A DNA stretch of 39,513 nucleotides. Origin: Psychrobacter sp. (GTDB lineage: Bacteria; Pseudomonadota; Gammaproteobacteria; Pseudomonadales; Moraxellaceae). A program made the translations under genes and the position numbers. The notes beneath the pieces are model-generated. The model was given only the letters and a program-made list of their open reading frames with translations. It did no database searches and had not been told where the DNA came from. The stretch covers positions 1 through 39,513 of the forward strand of contig NZ_JAKDUI010000003.1 in NCBI RefSeq assembly GCF_030457785.1. The letters run 5' to 3'. Below, one piece after another: positions 9,275 to 21,821 of the stretch; within the stretch, counting starts at the first letter, position 1, and each line of letters starts with the position of its first letter.

Positions 9275-11149
9275 TTACACCACCGTCATCATTACCAGCA
9301 CAAGCAATACAGCGACACCCAAGCCAAAGCTTGCAGCGTAGCCTCGAAGTGACCCTGTTTGCGTCGCGGACAATACTTTATTACCTGCTGAAGCCAGCTT
9401 AGGTAATGCGAGCCACGTTTTATCGATAGGATCAGCTTTAAATAATCGGCCGATGAACAAAAAGGGTTTTACAAAAATTATATCGTACAGCGCATCAAAA
9501 CCCAGACCATGATAGCACCAGTGATACATCGCACCGCCTATGCGTGTGCGCTTGAATCTCGTTAGCATTCGACCTTTATCAACGACATACAATAACGCTG
9601 CTAGTATCAATCCAGCCAACATCGCACCCATGGCGATATACTCTGCTGTATGTTTGGCATGCGCCTCACCTGCGACCTCTAACAAATGTCCAACACTCTC
9701 AGGCAATACCCCCTGTAATGGCGGAGTAATCCAAGCACCAACTGCGGTCGATAAGACCAATAAAATAGTGAGCGGCAGCCAATACGACACACCTGACAGC
9801 TTATGCGCAGGCGTTTTCTCTTCACCGAAGAACACAATCCAGATCATACGGAAGGTATAAAGTGCTGTTAAGAAAGCACCAAATACACCCATATAAAACA
9901 TGACTAAATGACCAGTGGCATAAGTTTCCCAAAGAATCGCTTCTTTAGAATAAAAACCAACGGTAACCCAAGGTATCGCCGCAAGCGCACCGCCACCGAC
10001 GATATAACTCCAAAATACCAGCGGTATCTTTTTGCGTAAGCCGCCCATCTTAAAGATATTTTGCTCATGATGAACTGCTAAAATCACAGCGCCTGACGAC
10101 AAGAATAATAAAGCTTTAAAGAAAGCATGCGTCATCAAATGGAAAATCGCACCTTGCCATGCACCCACACCGAGTGCCAAAAACATATAGCCAATTTGAC
10201 TCATGGTTGAATATGCGAGGATACGTTTGATATCTGTCTGCGCCAATGCACAGAACCCAGCGACGACCAATGTTAATGCCCCGACACCACCAACCCAATA
10301 CAATAAGATGCCTGGCGTCAGCTCAAACAATGGATGTAAGCGAGCAATCAAGTAAACACCTGCCGTCACCATCGTTGCAGCGTGAATAAGCGCTGATACA
10401 GGGGTAGGACCTGCCATCGCATCAGCAAGCCATGTATGTAATGGCAACTGTGCTGATTTACCCATCGCGCCACCCACCAACATCATGGTGGTCAGTATCA
10501 TCGTTGGATTGTTGACATCAAAAACTTCTGGCGCACGCAGGATAATCTCTTGGATATTCATCGTTCCGAACTCACGGAACAATAAAAACAAACCAAAGGC
10601 CAAGAACACATCGCCCACACGCGTCACGGTAAACGCTTTCATCGCTGCTCGACCATTGGCTCTGTCTTGATAGTAATAACCAATTAGCAAATACGAACAA
10701 ATACCCACGCCTTCCCAGCCGAGGTAAAGTAAAAATAAGTTGTCCGCAAGTACCAGTAACAACATACTGGCGACGAATAAATTCATGTAGCTAAAGAAAC
10801 GAGCGAAGCCAGTATCGCCCTTCATGTACCAAGCAGCAAACATATGAATCAAGAAGCCAATGCCGGTGATGACCCCTGTCATGGTCAATGCCAAGCCATC
10901 AAAACTGAGGCCAAAGTTTGGCGCAAAGTCCCCGACTTGGAACCACGTCCAAAGCGGAATCTGCACCACTGTTCCTGCTGGATTATTGGTCAGAAAAGTG
11001 AAACTAACAATCAGCGTGCATAGTGCTGATAACAGCATGCTACCGACACCGACTATCATTGCCACTTGCTCTGTCAACTTATCGCGCATAAAGGCTAAAA
11101 TTAAAAAGCCAACGAGCGGGAATATAAAGGTTAATGGTAATAAACTCAT
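9275..11149 (-). CDS. nuoL: NADH-quinone oxidoreductase subunit L
   Basis: 624 aa; GWEGVGICSYLLIGYYY and AQLPLHTWLADAMAGPTPVSALIHAATMVTAGVYLIAR. Confidence 0.97.
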   Translation of the reverse strand: MSLLPLTFIFPLVGFLILAFMRDKLTEQVAMIVGVGSMLLSALCTLIVSFTFLTNNPAGTVVQIPLWTWFQVGDFAPNFGLSFDGLALTMTGVITGIGFLIHMFAAWYMKGDTGFARFFSYMNLFVASMLLLVLADNLFLLYLGWEGVGICSYLLIGYYYQDRANGRAAMKAFTVTRVGDVFLAFGLFLLFREFGTMNIQEIILRAPEVFDVNNPTMILTTMMLVGGAMGKSAQLPLHTWLADAMAGPTPVSALIHAATMVTAGVYLIARLHPLFELTPGILLYWVGGVGALTLVVAGFCALAQTDIKRILAYSTMSQIGYMFLALGVGAWQGAIFHLMTHAFFKALLFLSSGAVILAVHHEQNIFKMGGLRKKIPLVFWSYIVGGGALAAIPWVTVGFYSKEAILWETYATGHLVMFYMGVFGAFLTALYTFRMIWIVFFGEEKTPAHKLSGVSYWLPLTILLVLSTAVGAWITPPLQGVLPESVGHLLEVAGEAHAKHTAEYIAMGAMLAGLILAALLYVVDKGRMLTRFKRTRIGGAMYHWCYHGLGFDALYDIIFVKPFLFIGRLFKADPIDKTWLALPKLASAGNKVLSATQTGSLRGYAASFGLGVAVLLVLVMMTVV

Positions 11150-11153
11150 GACA

Positions 11154-11561
11154 TCATCCTTTCATCTCATTGGCGCTATCGACATCTAAATGTCCATGCT
11201 TATGATAAAAACGCAATAGTATTGCCAGACCGATTGAGGCTTCAGCAGCTGCTAAAGTCAAAATAAAGATAAACATAATCTGCCCATCTGGGTCGACCCA
11301 ACGACTACCAGCCACCACAAATGCCAATGCTGCCGCGTTCATCATAATCTCAAGGCTCATTAACATAAATAGAAAGTTTCGTCGTACCATCACACCGCAA
11401 AAACCAATGGCAAACAAAATACCTGCCAAAATTAATCCATGGCTCATGGGTATCAATCCCAGTACATTTTGCGCTTCAGCAGCTGGCTGTACTAGCCCCG
11501 CCATCTCGTGCGCAAACGGCATATTCGACACATCTTGTGCCACGCTCGCTGCTAGTACCAT
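11154..11561 (-). CDS. nuoK: NADH-quinone oxidoreductase subunit K (possible N-terminal extension)
   Basis: Core [12 protein letters not shown]...[19 protein letters not shown]...[14 protein letters not shown]. The 135 aa ORF starts with an ATG overlapping the nuoJ stop (TGATG). Confidence 0.96.
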   Translation of the reverse strand: MVLAASVAQDVSNMPFAHEMAGLVQPAAEAQNVLGLIPMSHGLILAGILFAIGFCGVMVRRNFLFMLMSLEIMMNAAALAFVVAGSRWVDPDGQIMFIFILTLAAAEASIGLAILLRFYHKHGHLDVDSANEMKG

Positions 11562-12268
11562 CAGTCCGACTCCTTGTGCGTGCCTCGTTGCACACCTACA
11601 TAGTCATGCGGGTCAACTTCTTTATATTCGTATGGCTCCGCCATTTTTACCGCATCATATTCTGTATGCGTACTATCGTTTTCATACTCTCTAATGCTAC
11701 CAACAATTGGCTGAAAATCTTGACTGTGATGATCGATATTTTCGTCATCGACCGACTCTTTACCCAAGTGATAAGCAGCGACCAAAGCAGCCAGTAGTAG
11801 CAAGGCGGCAACCTCTATCAACATAACGTATTTAGTGAATAGAACCGTGCCGACATCTTTAGCCGAAATTGTAGCACCACCAATCACCGCCGCTTCGTCA
11901 TGATTAAGGCCAATCATGACATATAGCACAACTGCGATGATCGCTGTCAACCCTGTCGGTATTGCCCATGTCTTGGCGTCAAGCCAACGTTCTTCACGCG
12001 CATCATTGCTCATGCCCAAATTGAGCATCATAATCACAAAGACGAACAGTACCATAATGGCACCTGCATAAACGACGATCTCAAGCGCACCAGCAAACGG
12101 AGCGCCTAGCGTAAAGAAAATACCGGCAATGGCCAATAAAGACACAATCATGGACAAGATTGCATGTACTGGATTGGCCTGAGTGACAACGCGCAAGCTG
12201 GCAAATATTGCCACGGCTGACAGCGAGTAAAACCCGACCAATTCAGGGCTGTTTAGAATAGTCATCAT
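11561..12268 (-). CDS. nuoJ: NADH-quinone oxidoreductase subunit J
   Basis: 235 aa; [19 protein letters not shown] motif; sits between nuoI and nuoK. Confidence 0.96.
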   Translation of the reverse strand: MMTILNSPELVGFYSLSAVAIFASLRVVTQANPVHAILSMIVSLLAIAGIFFTLGAPFAGALEIVVYAGAIMVLFVFVIMMLNLGMSNDAREERWLDAKTWAIPTGLTAIIAVVLYVMIGLNHDEAAVIGGATISAKDVGTVLFTKYVMLIEVAALLLLAALVAAYHLGKESVDDENIDHHSQDFQPIVGSIREYENDSTHTEYDAVKMAEPYEYKEVDPHDYVGVQRGTHKESD

Positions 12269-12813
12269 GGCAACAAGCTCCTTAGATCAACCGGTTCGGC
12301 CTCATTTTGAGCTTTACCTTTTGGCTTGTCTGCTACCGCCATACCAGTCACACGATAATAGTTATAATCGGGATATTTACCTGGTCCTGAAATAAGCAGA
12401 TGCTCTTTTTCGTATACCAAATCTTGGCGATTATATTCACCCAACTCAAAATCTGGTGTCAACTGGATAGCTGTTGTTGGACAGGCTTCTTCGCAAAGTC
12501 CACAAAAGATACAACGTGAAAAATTGATACGGAAAAACTCTGGATACCAACGCCCATCATCTCGCTCCGCTTTCTGTAGTGAGATACAACCCACCGGACA
12601 GGCGACTGCACATAAGTTACATGCGACGCAGCGCTCATCACCATCAGGGTCACGCGTCAGCACGATACGACCACGAAAACGTGGCGGCACTGGTACTGGC
12701 TCCTCAGGATACATAATAGTGTTGCGCGGCCTGAGCGCATGACTATTGACCATCCACATGCTGCGGACAATGGTAAATATACCAATGACGTTCTTTTTAA
12801 TGATACTAAACAT
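12265..12813 (-). CDS. nuoI: NADH-quinone oxidoreductase subunit I
   Basis: Two 4Fe-4S motifs: [12 protein letters not shown] and [12 protein letters not shown]. Confidence 0.97.
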   Translation of the reverse strand: MFSIIKKNVIGIFTIVRSMWMVNSHALRPRNTIMYPEEPVPVPPRFRGRIVLTRDPDGDERCVACNLCAVACPVGCISLQKAERDDGRWYPEFFRINFSRCIFCGLCEEACPTTAIQLTPDFELGEYNRQDLVYEKEHLLISGPGKYPDYNYYRVTGMAVADKPKGKAQNEAEPVDLRSLLP

Positions 12814-12867
12814 GGGTTATTATCCTTATCAGCTTTACCCTAGTTCATCAATGATGGCTAGTGGTGA

Positions 12868-13911
12868 TTACAACGTTGGCGAAAATATCAAAATGACCGC
12901 AGCAGTAACTAGCAGATTAATCAGCGTTACTGGCAGACAAACCTTCCAGCCAAAATTCATCACCTGATCGTAGCGTGGACGCATGAGCGAGCCTCGAGCC
13001 AAAACAAACAGTGTCATAAAGAACAGTGTTTTAATCACGAACCAAAAAGCTGGTGGAACAAACGGAATATCTAAATTAAAAGGGGCAAGCCAACCACCAA
13101 AAAATAAGCAAGTCATCAACGCTGAGATTAAGACGACATTGACATACTCACCGATGAAAAACATACCGAATTTCATACCCGAATATTCGACATGATACCC
13201 TTCGGCCAATTCTTGCTCTGCTTCCGGCTGATCAAATGGATGTCGGTGAGTCACTGCCACACCAGCTACTACAAAAGTCAAAAAACCAAAAAACTGTGGA
13301 ATGATGTACCAGCCGTCAGCTTGTGCCTCGACGATTGCACGTAAATTGAAGGATCCTGTTAGTGCGACCACACCCATCAATGACAAACCCAAAAACACTT
13401 CGTAACTAATGGTCTGGGCTGCAGAACGCAAGCCCCCAAGCAACGAGAATTTATTGGCAGACGCCCAACCACCAAACATGACCGCATAAACAGCGATACC
13501 GGCCATCGCAAAAAAGAACAAAATACCAATATCCCAATCAGCCACGCCAAGCGTTGGTGAAATTGGAATAATGGCAAATGAGGCCAACGCGGTAAACATC
13601 GCCACCGCAGGTGCCAAGGTAAACATAAACTTGTCAGTAAATTTAGGCGTCCAATCTTCTTTGAAGAAGATTTTGAGCATATCTGCCACTAGCTGCAAAG
13701 AACCAAAAGGCCCGACACGGTTTGGTCCATAACGATCTTGCCATAGCGCCAACATGCGACGCTCATAGATAATCATGACAGCAGCGGTCAGCACTACCAC
13801 CAAAAATATAACCAGCGACTGAACAACCATAAACAAAATAGACCAAGTTTCAGGGCTCATGCTACTGGCCAGAAAGCTTGGCACATCAGGGATAATACGG
13901 GAAACTTGCAT
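12868..13911 (-). CDS. nuoH: NADH-quinone oxidoreductase subunit H
   Basis: 347 aa; [39 protein letters not shown] and [25 protein letters not shown]. Confidence 0.97.
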   Translation of the reverse strand: MQVSRIIPDVPSFLASSMSPETWSILFMVVQSLVIFLVVVLTAAVMIIYERRMLALWQDRYGPNRVGPFGSLQLVADMLKIFFKEDWTPKFTDKFMFTLAPAVAMFTALASFAIIPISPTLGVADWDIGILFFFAMAGIAVYAVMFGGWASANKFSLLGGLRSAAQTISYEVFLGLSLMGVVALTGSFNLRAIVEAQADGWYIIPQFFGFLTFVVAGVAVTHRHPFDQPEAEQELAEGYHVEYSGMKFGMFFIGEYVNVVLISALMTCLFFGGWLAPFNLDIPFVPPAFWFVIKTLFFMTLFVLARGSLMRPRYDQVMNFGWKVCLPVTLINLLVTAAVILIFSPTL

Positions 13912-13912
13912 A

Positions 13913-16900
13913 TTACACCTCCTGTGTGGTGGTCGGCGCCGTTGTTTCTGGCGTTGCGCTATTGTCAGCCATACTTCCCATCATGGTCACTGGTGCATCG
14001 ACTTTGCGTACTGATGCTGGCATTGACGGGTGAATGATACCCACTTGCCCCACCGGATAACCGATACAACCTTCTGCCAGATAACCGACAATTTGAACAG
14101 GTAAAGTAAACTGCTGTCTGTCAATCTCTATGGCCAGATAGTCGCCGGCTGAGATATCCCAATCCTTTGCATCATCAATACCGATACGCCACGCGGCAAC
14201 AGGCAGTTGCTCAGCGACGATTGGACTACGTGACGCCATCATTGAGCTGGCATAAATATTATGGATAGGCACCAGTTTTGCCTGACCTTGCTGTAGATCA
14301 GTCGTGGTCTTAGGCGTTGCCTCTGGTGCTATATACTGACGCACAGCGAGACGTTCGACCTGATCAAACAAGCGCACACCTGGATCACCATTTTTCAGAT
14401 GTCCACCGACTTTGTCTTGGTATTTGTTCCATGCTTGCGGTGAATTCCAACCTGCATCGTGAGCAAAAGGAATCATTGAGCTTGGCGTTTTTCCGCCACT
14501 ATAGCCTTCCATCGAAAAGGTCAAACCCGTGTCCAAATCTTTTGGCTGCATTGGCTCATGTACTGATATTGGTGCGCGCATAGCCGTACGACCCGAATAA
14601 CGACGTGGCTGACGGGCGATTTTAAGACCAGTGATACGATAATCAGCTTCAGGTGCTGCTTCCTTGATACCAGCAAGTTTAGGATGTGTCGCAATCAAAG
14701 CGTTAATCACATCATCGAGCTGTGTCCAGTCAACATCTCTTTCTTCGATACTACTATGCACTGCATGTAGCCAACGCCAGCCTTCTTTAATACTACTCAT
14801 TGGGTGGTAGTAATTATTATCATAAGCTTGGAAAAAACGCTGAGCACGGCCTTCGGCAGACACCAACGTGCCATCAGCTTCCGCAAAGCTAGCCGCTGGC
14901 AGGACGATATCAACATCTTTGTGCCAATCCAGCAATTGATGATCCAGCGCAATGACGGTTTTATCAGATAATAGCTGTGTTAGCTTATTTGCATCAATCG
15001 CATCTGTCAGCTGATTTTCAGCGACGACAACGACATCAAAATCAGTCGCTAATATTTCTTCAACTGACTGACCACCAAGCATACAGACACCCATGCTGTT
15101 GGAGTCGGTCACAGTTAAATAAATACCTGCCTGCCTCTGATAGTCTTGATTTACTTCTCTAAGCTCGAGATTTTCGGCAGGTTCACGTTTGATATCGTCT
15201 TGCGCTTCTTTATCTATCCCTGCTTGCGATTTATCAGGCTTTGCCGATAGCTCTTTATTTTCTTCAGGATGTTCGTCGGCCTTGGCCTCGCGAAGCTGTT
15301 CATTACGAACGTAAGCATTGTGTTCGTTTACTTGCCGCTGCTCGGTGGCTTTGATAGCTGCACGTTTTGCGGTTAATACTTGAGTGATTTGTGCAGCCGC
15401 CTCTATCAACACTGTAGAGGACAAGCTACTACCTGAAATAACTAAAGGCTTGTCAGCTTGAATTAAGTCATAAGCAATTTGCTGAGCCAGCGCTTGCATG
15501 CCATCGGCCTCAGCGTTAGCGCTGTCGGCATTACTCTGTGATTCGGCAGCTTGTGGATCAGTTATTTCTGACAAATCATCTGCAAAATTTGCAATCTCGT
15601 CAGCGACCTTAAAACCAAGCTCAGTGATATCTTCAGGTGTCGCTACGACACTGACCTTACTGATGTCCTCTAACTTAGTCTGCGTCACATCGATGACGTA
15701 AACTGGACTGAGCGTATCTTGCGTAATACGCTTGACCGGTTCGGCTAGCCACGGCTGCGTCTTTAACGCTGCGGCCATTTTTAAGCCTTCGTTTTTGGCG
15801 GCTTGGCGTACTGATAATGCGACACGTGATGAGGTTTGGGTAATATCTTCGCCCAATACCAATACCGCATCGTGGGTCTCAATATCAGTCATACTAGGAT
15901 TATAGATATCTTCGGTACTCAGCACTTCGATACATTTATTGACCAGTGCTTGCTGCTGATGATTCAGACCCGTTGAGAATTTATCAAAACCAACCAGATT
16001 TTTTAGCGCAAAGTTGGTCTCTAAACTGGCACGCGGTGAACCAATACCGATGGCTTTTTTGTCTTTAAGACGCTTGATAGTCTCATCGAGTGCATAGTCA
16101 ATATTAATTTTGACATGCTTATCATTGATACGTTCAAGTGCTTGCGTTGGGCGATCCTCACGATTGACATAGCCATAACCAAAACGACCACGGTCACATA
16201 AGAAATAGCGGTTTACTTCACCGTTATAGCGGTTTTCGATACGACGTAATTCACCATAACGTTCACCAGGTGAAATATTGCAACCGGCTGAGCAACCATG
16301 ACAGATGCTTGGCGCATACTGCATGTCCCATTTACGGTTATAGCGTTCTGAATGCGTTTTATCGGTAAAAACACCTGTTGGGCAGACCTCTGTCAAATTA
16401 CCTGAAAACTCACTCTCGAACTGACCGTCTTCATCTCGACCAAAATAGACACGGTTGTTTGAACCATATACACCCAAGTCTTCACCGCCAGCATAATCTT
16501 TATAAAAACGCACACAGCGATAACAAGCGATACAGCGGTTCATTTCATGCGCAATGAACGGTCCCAGTTCTTGGTTGTGATGTGTACGTTTGGTGAACCG
16601 ATAGCGACGACGGCTATGACCCGACATATACGTCATGTCTTGCAAATGACAATGCCCACCTTCTTCACAAGTCGGACAATCGTGCGGATGGTTAGTCATC
16701 AACAACTCTACCATCGACTTACGAAATGCCTTGGCCTCGTCGTCAGTCACCGAAATATACATGTCATCACCAGGAGCGACCATACATGACATCACGAGAC
16801 GACCACGACCGGCTTCCATGTCTTCTTTGTTTTGAAACTGTTTGACCGCACACTGACGGCACGACCCTACCGAACCTAAGGCTGGGTGATAGCAAAAGTA

Positions 16901-16993
16901 CGGCACATCAATGCCAAGTGACAAACATGCTTGTAGCAAGTTATCAGCGCTATCTACCTCGACAGTGGTTCCATCAATATGTATGACTGCCAT
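13913..16993 (-). CDS. nuoG: NADH-quinone oxidoreductase subunit G (with lineage-type insertion)
   Basis: 1026 aa; N-terminal [17 protein letters not shown] 2Fe-2[29 protein letters not shown] and [10 protein letters not shown] clusters plus a molybdopterin oxidoreductase-like domain. Confidence 0.97.
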   Translation of the reverse strand: MAVIHIDGTTVEVDSADNLLQACLSLGIDVPYFCYHPALGSVGSCRQCAVKQFQNKEDMEAGRGRLVMSCMVAPGDDMYISVTDDEAKAFRKSMVELLMTNHPHDCPTCEEGGHCHLQDMTYMSGHSRRRYRFTKRTHHNQELGPFIAHEMNRCIACYRCVRFYKDYAGGEDLGVYGSNNRVYFGRDEDGQFESEFSGNLTEVCPTGVFTDKTHSERYNRKWDMQYAPSICHGCSAGCNISPGERYGELRRIENRYNGEVNRYFLCDRGRFGYGYVNREDRPTQALERINDKHVKINIDYALDETIKRLKDKKAIGIGSPRASLETNFALKNLVGFDKFSTGLNHQQQALVNKCIEVLSTEDIYNPSMTDIETHDAVLVLGEDITQTSSRVALSVRQAAKNEGLKMAAALKTQPWLAEPVKRITQDTLSPVYVIDVTQTKLEDISKVSVVATPEDITELGFKVADEIANFADDLSEITDPQAAESQSNADSANAEADGMQALAQQIAYDLIQADKPLVISGSSLSSTVLIEAAAQITQVLTAKRAAIKATEQRQVNEHNAYVRNEQLREAKADEHPEENKELSAKPDKSQAGIDKEAQDDIKREPAENLELREVNQDYQRQAGIYLTVTDSNSMGVCMLGGQSVEEILATDFDVVVVAENQLTDAIDANKLTQLLSDKTVIALDHQLLDWHKDVDIVLPAASFAEADGTLVSAEGRAQRFFQAYDNNYYHPMSSIKEGWRWLHAVHSSIEERDVDWTQLDDVINALIATHPKLAGIKEAAPEADYRITGLKIARQPRRYSGRTAMRAPISVHEPMQPKDLDTGLTFSMEGYSGGKTPSSMIPFAHDAGWNSPQAWNKYQDKVGGHLKNGDPGVRLFDQVERLAVRQYIAPEATPKTTTDLQQGQAKLVPIHNIYASSMMASRSPIVAEQLPVAAWRIGIDDAKDWDISAGDYLAIEIDRQQFTLPVQIVGYLAEGCIGYPVGQVGIIHPSMPASVRKVDAPVTMMGSMADNSATPETTAPTTTQEV

Positions 16994-17003
16994 GCCGCTC
17001 TCC

Positions 17004-18428
17004 TTATTTCGCTACTGGCTGTTGGTTGGCTGCAGCATCAATAACATCGACACCAACCGCCTGCGCGATTTTTTCCTCAAACTCAGGACGGAAATATTTA
17101 ATCGCACTCATCAAAGGTTCCATCGCACCCGGTGCATGGGCACAGAATGTTTTACCGATCCATAAATCACGCGTGAGACCTTCAAGTTTTTCTATATCGC
17201 CTGCCTGTCCGTCGCCATCATTGATAGCAGTGAGCAGCTTCACACCCCACGGCAGCCCATCACGGCATGGCGTACACCACCCACATGACTCACGCTGAAA
17301 GAAAATCTCAAGATTACGTAATAACGGCACCATATCTTGCGCCTCATCAACGACCATGATTAACCCAGTACCCATACGACTACCAGCTTTTTGGATGGTG
17401 TCAAAATCAACAACCACATCTAAGTGTTCTGTGGTTAAGAAGTCAGTCGATGCGCCGCCTGGCAACCAGGCTTTGAGTGTTTTACCTTCTTTCATACCGC
17501 CAGCCAAATCTTCGATAATTTCGCGTGCGGTATAACCAAATGGCAGCTCCCACAGACCAGGATCATTTACCAATCCCGAACAACCAAACAGCTTGGTACC
17601 AGGGGTTTCACTCTTGCCTTTGATCTGCGACAGTGACTTATACCACTCAACACCATTGTTTAAAATGGCTGGCATATTGTTTAGGGTTTCAACATTATTG
17701 ACCACTGTGGGTCTGCCCCACGCGCCAGAGATTTGCGGAAATGGTGGCTTGGTACGTGGATTGGCTCGGCGACCTTCTAAACAGTTAATCAGCGCTGTTT
17801 CCTCACCGCAGATATAACGCCCAGCACCCGTATGCACATGCAAATTAAAGCTAAAGTCTGAGCCTAAAATATTATCGCCCATTAGGTTATTTGCTAAACA
17901 CTCTTCGATAGCCGCAACCAAACGCTCAGCAGCTAAAATATATTCACCACGGATAAATATATAACCATCGGTCGCCCCGATAGCATGCGCCGTGATAAGC
18001 ATGCCTTCAATTAACTGGAACGGCAGACGCTCCATTAACAGACGGTCTTTAAATGTACCCGGCTCCATTTCATCAGCATTACAGATCAAGTAACGCGGCA
18101 AGCCATCTGGAGGAGACATGAATGACCACTTCAGACCAGCATTAAATCCGGCTCCCCCACGACCTCTGACGTTGGCAGCTTTAATCATATTGCCGACATC
18201 TTTAGGCGACTGAGCCAAGGCTTTTTCTAAACCCGTGAATCCTTCTAAAGACTGATAAGTCGCTAGATCAAGAACTGCGTCATGATGCGCCAAACGCCAT
18301 GTCAAAGGTTTGGTTTGACTGTTGGCGGTAGCTTTGTCGCCATAAATTGGAACGCGCTGCTGATTCAGTTGACTGGGCGCTTGACCTTGACCGCGACGAG
18401 CAATCTGCTCTGAAATCGTTAAACTCAT
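17004..18428 (-). CDS. nuoF: NADH-quinone oxidoreductase subunit F
   Basis: 474 aa; [15 protein letters not shown] nucleotide-binding loop and [12 protein letters not shown] 4Fe-4S motif. Confidence 0.97.
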   Translation of the reverse strand: MSLTISEQIARRGQGQAPSQLNQQRVPIYGDKATANSQTKPLTWRLAHHDAVLDLATYQSLEGFTGLEKALAQSPKDVGNMIKAANVRGRGGAGFNAGLKWSFMSPPDGLPRYLICNADEMEPGTFKDRLLMERLPFQLIEGMLITAHAIGATDGYIFIRGEYILAAERLVAAIEECLANNLMGDNILGSDFSFNLHVHTGAGRYICGEETALINCLEGRRANPRTKPPFPQISGAWGRPTVVNNVETLNNMPAILNNGVEWYKSLSQIKGKSETPGTKLFGCSGLVNDPGLWELPFGYTAREIIEDLAGGMKEGKTLKAWLPGGASTDFLTTEHLDVVVDFDTIQKAGSRMGTGLIMVVDEAQDMVPLLRNLEIFFQRESCGWCTPCRDGLPWGVKLLTAINDGDGQAGDIEKLEGLTRDLWIGKTFCAHAPGAMEPLMSAIKYFRPEFEEKIAQAVGVDVIDAAANQQPVAK

Positions 18429-18970
18429 GCGTATAGCTCCAATAGTTGCGCCACCTCAGATGGCTGCACAGGACCATAGGTATCTTCATCAATCAACACT
18501 GCAGGCCCTTTGTCACAGTTACCTAGACAGCAAATTGGCAACAGCGTAAAGCGACCATCATCGGTCGTCTGACCATACTGAATACCCAACTGCGATCTAA
18601 TCTCAGCTGATAACGCTTCATAACCTGTCAGGTAACAAGCCACAGAATCACAGATGAGAATCACATGACGACCGACAGGCTGGCGATAAATACGGTTGAA
18701 GAACGTAGCAACCCCATCCATATCTGACATCGGAATGTCTAAAATATTGGCAATGGCATTCACTTGCGCATCATCGACCCAGCCGTTACGCTTTTGCACA
18801 AACTTTAGCGCATCGAGCGAGGCAGCACGGGCATGCGGATAATGATGCATATACTCATGAATAGCAGCAACCTCCTCATCGGTGAGGATGCTGGCCACAT
18901 CTACTTTTGGCATTTTGTCGGAAACAATTTTCATAATATTCGTTCTTTCCTCACTCATCACGCTGTTCAC
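18425..18970 (-). CDS. nuoE: NADH-quinone oxidoreductase subunit E
   Basis: 181 aa; thioredoxin-like 2Fe-2S protein with [12 protein letters not shown] and [15 protein letters not shown]. Confidence 0.96.
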   Translation of the reverse strand: MNSVMSEERTNIMKIVSDKMPKVDVASILTDEEVAAIHEYMHHYPHARAASLDALKFVQKRNGWVDDAQVNAIANILDIPMSDMDGVATFFNRIYRQPVGRHVILICDSVACYLTGYEALSAEIRSQLGIQYGQTTDDGRFTLLPICCLGNCDKGPAVLIDEDTYGPVQPSEVAQLLELYA

Positions 18971-19065
18971 AAGGCAATATCAGTTTGATTACAACTGTGG
19001 TCATATTGACGTATGACAGCATTTTGGCGTGCCATCAGGCAATAATATGTTGATTAACGTTGTTA

Positions 19066-19107
19066 TTTATCACTACCGCTTTATCACTATAGTTTTGTCA
19101 CTACAAC
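19066..19107. repeat. Tandem repeat, 14 bp x 3
   Basis: TTTATCACTACCGC|TTTATCACTATAGT|TTTGTCACTACAAC; spacer between nuoCD and nuoE. Confidence 0.8.
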
Positions 19108-19122
19108 TTGACTTCCAAGCTT

Positions 19123-20898
19123 CTATCTATCGCAATCAGCCATCACAATATCAATAGACGCTAGATACATAATGGCGTCGGATACTAGCGAGCCATTAAT
19201 CACCGATGGCATTTGTTGTATATGGGCAAAAGTCGGTGTACGAATACGGGTTCGATAGCTCATCGTGGCTTTGTCTGAGGTGATGTAATAGCTATTCAAG
19301 CCTTTGGTCGCCTCAACAATCGTAGTACACTCGCCCGCTGGCATCACAGGACCCCAAGACACTGAGATAAAGTGGTTAATAAGCGTTTCAATATCGTTTA
19401 ATGTGCGATCTTTCGGCGGTGGCACTGCTAGAGGGTGATCTGCTTTGTAAGGGCCTTGTGGCATATTGTCCATGCACTGACGAATGATACGTAGTGATTG
19501 ACGCATCTCTTCAACTTTTACCATACAGCGATCGTAAGCATCACCGTTGTAGCCGACGGGAACTTCAAAGTCGTAATTTTCATAGCCCATATATGGACGT
19601 GCTTTACGCAAATCGAAGTCCACACCTGTCGCACGCAAACCAGCACCCGTCACACCCCAAGCCAGTGCTTGCTTGGCATTATATTGAGCAACACCTTGGG
19701 TACGGCCTTTTAACACGCTGTTTTCTAGCGCTGCTTTGACATACTCGTCCAATCGTTTTGGCATCCATTCCAAAAACTCACGAACCAGACGCTGCCAACC
19801 ACGTGGCAAATCAGCAGCAGTGCCACCGATACGGAACCACGCTGGGTGCATACGATAACCAGTCACCGCTTCGATGACATCGTAGGCTTTTTGACGATCG
19901 GTAAACATATAAAACACTGGCGTCATACCGCCCGCATCCTGAATAAACGTACCGACATATAGCAGGTTATTGGTGATGCGGAAAAACTCACTCATCATCA
20001 CACGAATGGTTTCAGCGCGTGGCGGTATCGTAATACCCGCCAGTTTTTCGACTGACATGATATATGGCAGCTCATTCATCACACCGCCAAGATAATCAAT
20101 ACGGTCGGTATAAGGAATAAATGAGTGCCAGGTCTGACGCTCAGCCATTTTTTCTGCACCGCGATGGTGATAACCAATATCAGGGATACAGTCGACGACT
20201 TCTTCACCATCAAGCTGTAATACAAGTCTAAAAGCACCATGAGCAGATGGATGGTTAGGACCGATATTCAAAAACATAAAATCTTCATCACGACCTGACC
20301 GCTTCATGCCCCACTCTTCCGGCACAAAGCGCAGATTTTCTTGCTCGTATTGCTGTTTAGCAGTATTCAAAAAGTACGGAGTAAATTCGGTCGCACGCGC
20401 ATGGTACTCTTTACGCAGTGGATGACCTTCCCAGTACTTGGGCAGTAGAATGCGGGTCAAATGCGGATGGCCGCTAAAGACAATACCAAACATATCCCAC
20501 ACTTCACGCTCGTACCAATTGGCATTTGGCCAAATTTGCGTCGCGCTTGGTACATTGAGATCGTCTTCACTTAGCGCGACTTTGATACGTACATCGCTGT
20601 TACGCTCAAGCGACATAAGATGGTAAAACACGGTGAAGTCACTGTCGGGTAACCCTTGACGGTGTTGACGCAGGCGTTCATCTATCGCTGATAAATCAAA
20701 CAACATGACATAAGGTTTCGGCAGTTTTCGCAAATACAAGAGAATATCGAGCAAATCTGCACGTGCGACCCAAACCGTTGGAATCTCATCAACGGTATGC
20801 TGCACCACAAACTTGCCGCTATACTTATTCTCCAGTTCTCTGATAACCGCTGGAACAGGCTTGCTCTTGGGATTTGTATTTTCGACTACCGTGACCAT
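19123..20898 (-). CDS. nuoCD: NADH-quinone oxidoreductase fused subunits C/D
   Basis: 591 aa; NuoC part [42 protein letters not shown] fused to NuoD part [24 protein letters not shown]. Confidence 0.97.
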   Translation of the reverse strand: MVTVVENTNPKSKPVPAVIRELENKYSGKFVVQHTVDEIPTVWVARADLLDILLYLRKLPKPYVMLFDLSAIDERLRQHRQGLPDSDFTVFYHLMSLERNSDVRIKVALSEDDLNVPSATQIWPNANWYEREVWDMFGIVFSGHPHLTRILLPKYWEGHPLRKEYHARATEFTPYFLNTAKQQYEQENLRFVPEEWGMKRSGRDEDFMFLNIGPNHPSAHGAFRLVLQLDGEEVVDCIPDIGYHHRGAEKMAERQTWHSFIPYTDRIDYLGGVMNELPYIMSVEKLAGITIPPRAETIRVMMSEFFRITNNLLYVGTFIQDAGGMTPVFYMFTDRQKAYDVIEAVTGYRMHPAWFRIGGTAADLPRGWQRLVREFLEWMPKRLDEYVKAALENSVLKGRTQGVAQYNAKQALAWGVTGAGLRATGVDFDLRKARPYMGYENYDFEVPVGYNGDAYDRCMVKVEEMRQSLRIIRQCMDNMPQGPYKADHPLAVPPPKDRTLNDIETLINHFISVSWGPVMPAGECTTIVEATKGLNSYYITSDKATMSYRTRIRTPTFAHIQQMPSVINGSLVSDAIMYLASIDIVMADCDR

Positions 20899-20916
20899 GA
20901 ATGATGTATTCCTTCA

Positions 20917-20956
20917 TTAATCATAACTAAACTATGTTAATCATAACCGAACTATG
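20917..20956. repeat. Tandem repeat, 20 bp x 2
   Basis: TTAATCATAACTAAACTATG|TTAATCATAACCGAACTATG; spacer between nuoCD and nuoB. Confidence 0.85.
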
Positions 20957-20972
20957 ATGAGCGTATGCGTAC

Positions 20973-21007
20973 TTAGCAGCTCTACGAATTCTTAATTATG
21001 CTGCTAA
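20973..21007 (-). other. Intra-operon hairpin between nuoB and nuoCD
   Basis: TTAGCAGC ... 19 nt ... GCTGCTAA, perfect 8 bp inverted repeat. Confidence 0.5.
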
Positions 21008-21045
21008 ATACCAGACTAAATAATAGCGAACTATCTACCAGCTAA

Positions 21046-21723
21046 TCAGATACTGTCAGGGCTACGTAGGTTTTTGACAGCGATACGATCCGCCTGCTTG
21101 CGATCTCGCTCAGGCGTCATTTGTGGCTGATAAATCCCTTGTTCATTGACGTGAATGCCTAAGGGGCGACGCTCTTTAGTGATAGACTCTTGCAGCAGCA
21201 TCAGACCTTGAATCAACGCTTCTGGACGTGGTGGACAACCTGGAACATAGACATCAACAGGGATGACCTTATCCACGCCTTGCACCACAGAATAGATGTC
21301 ATACATACCGCCGGAGTTTGCGCAAGCGCCCATCGAGATGACCCATTTTGGCTCAAGCATTTGTTCATATAGACGCTGAATAACAGGCGCCATTTTGACA
21401 AAGCAAGTACCCGCAACGATCATCACATCTGCCTGACGTGGTGAGGCACGAATTACCTCAGCACCAAAGCGTGACAAATCATGCACAGCGGTCAATGTGG
21501 TGGCGTATTCTACATAACAGCATGACGTGCCAAAGTTAAATGGCCACAGCGAGTTCTTACGTCCCCAGTTTGCTGTCGAATGGACAAGGTCTTCGAGACG
21601 ACCCATAAAGACATTTTTATTGACTTCATCTTCAATCGGATCGTTAACCGTTTGTCTGGACTGTGCAGGATAGGTATCTGCATCAGGGTTGGCTTTTGTT
21701 AATGTGTATTTCATAACATACAA
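21046..21723 (-). CDS. nuoB: NADH-quinone oxidoreductase subunit B
   Basis: 225 aa; [36 protein letters not shown] and [19 protein letters not shown]. Confidence 0.97.
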   Translation of the reverse strand: MYVMKYTLTKANPDADTYPAQSRQTVNDPIEDEVNKNVFMGRLEDLVHSTANWGRKNSLWPFNFGTSCCYVEYATTLTAVHDLSRFGAEVIRASPRQADVMIVAGTCFVKMAPVIQRLYEQMLEPKWVISMGACANSGGMYDIYSVVQGVDKVIPVDVYVPGCPPRPEALIQGLMLLQESITKERRPLGIHVNEQGIYQPQMTPERDRKQADRIAVKNLRSPDSI

Positions 21724-21821
21724 CCTTTATATTTAGGCGGTGCGTGAGTATTGTCACACCAACGCTATCGCCTTAACTTCTAGTAGTAAGAGATCGTTCA
21801 GCGTAATGTTCACCAAAATAA

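Noticed and set aside
9540-9860. 106 aa plus-strand ORF inside nuoL
   Set aside because: Antisense shadow of a highly conserved membrane subunit; low-information sequence and no independent evidence.
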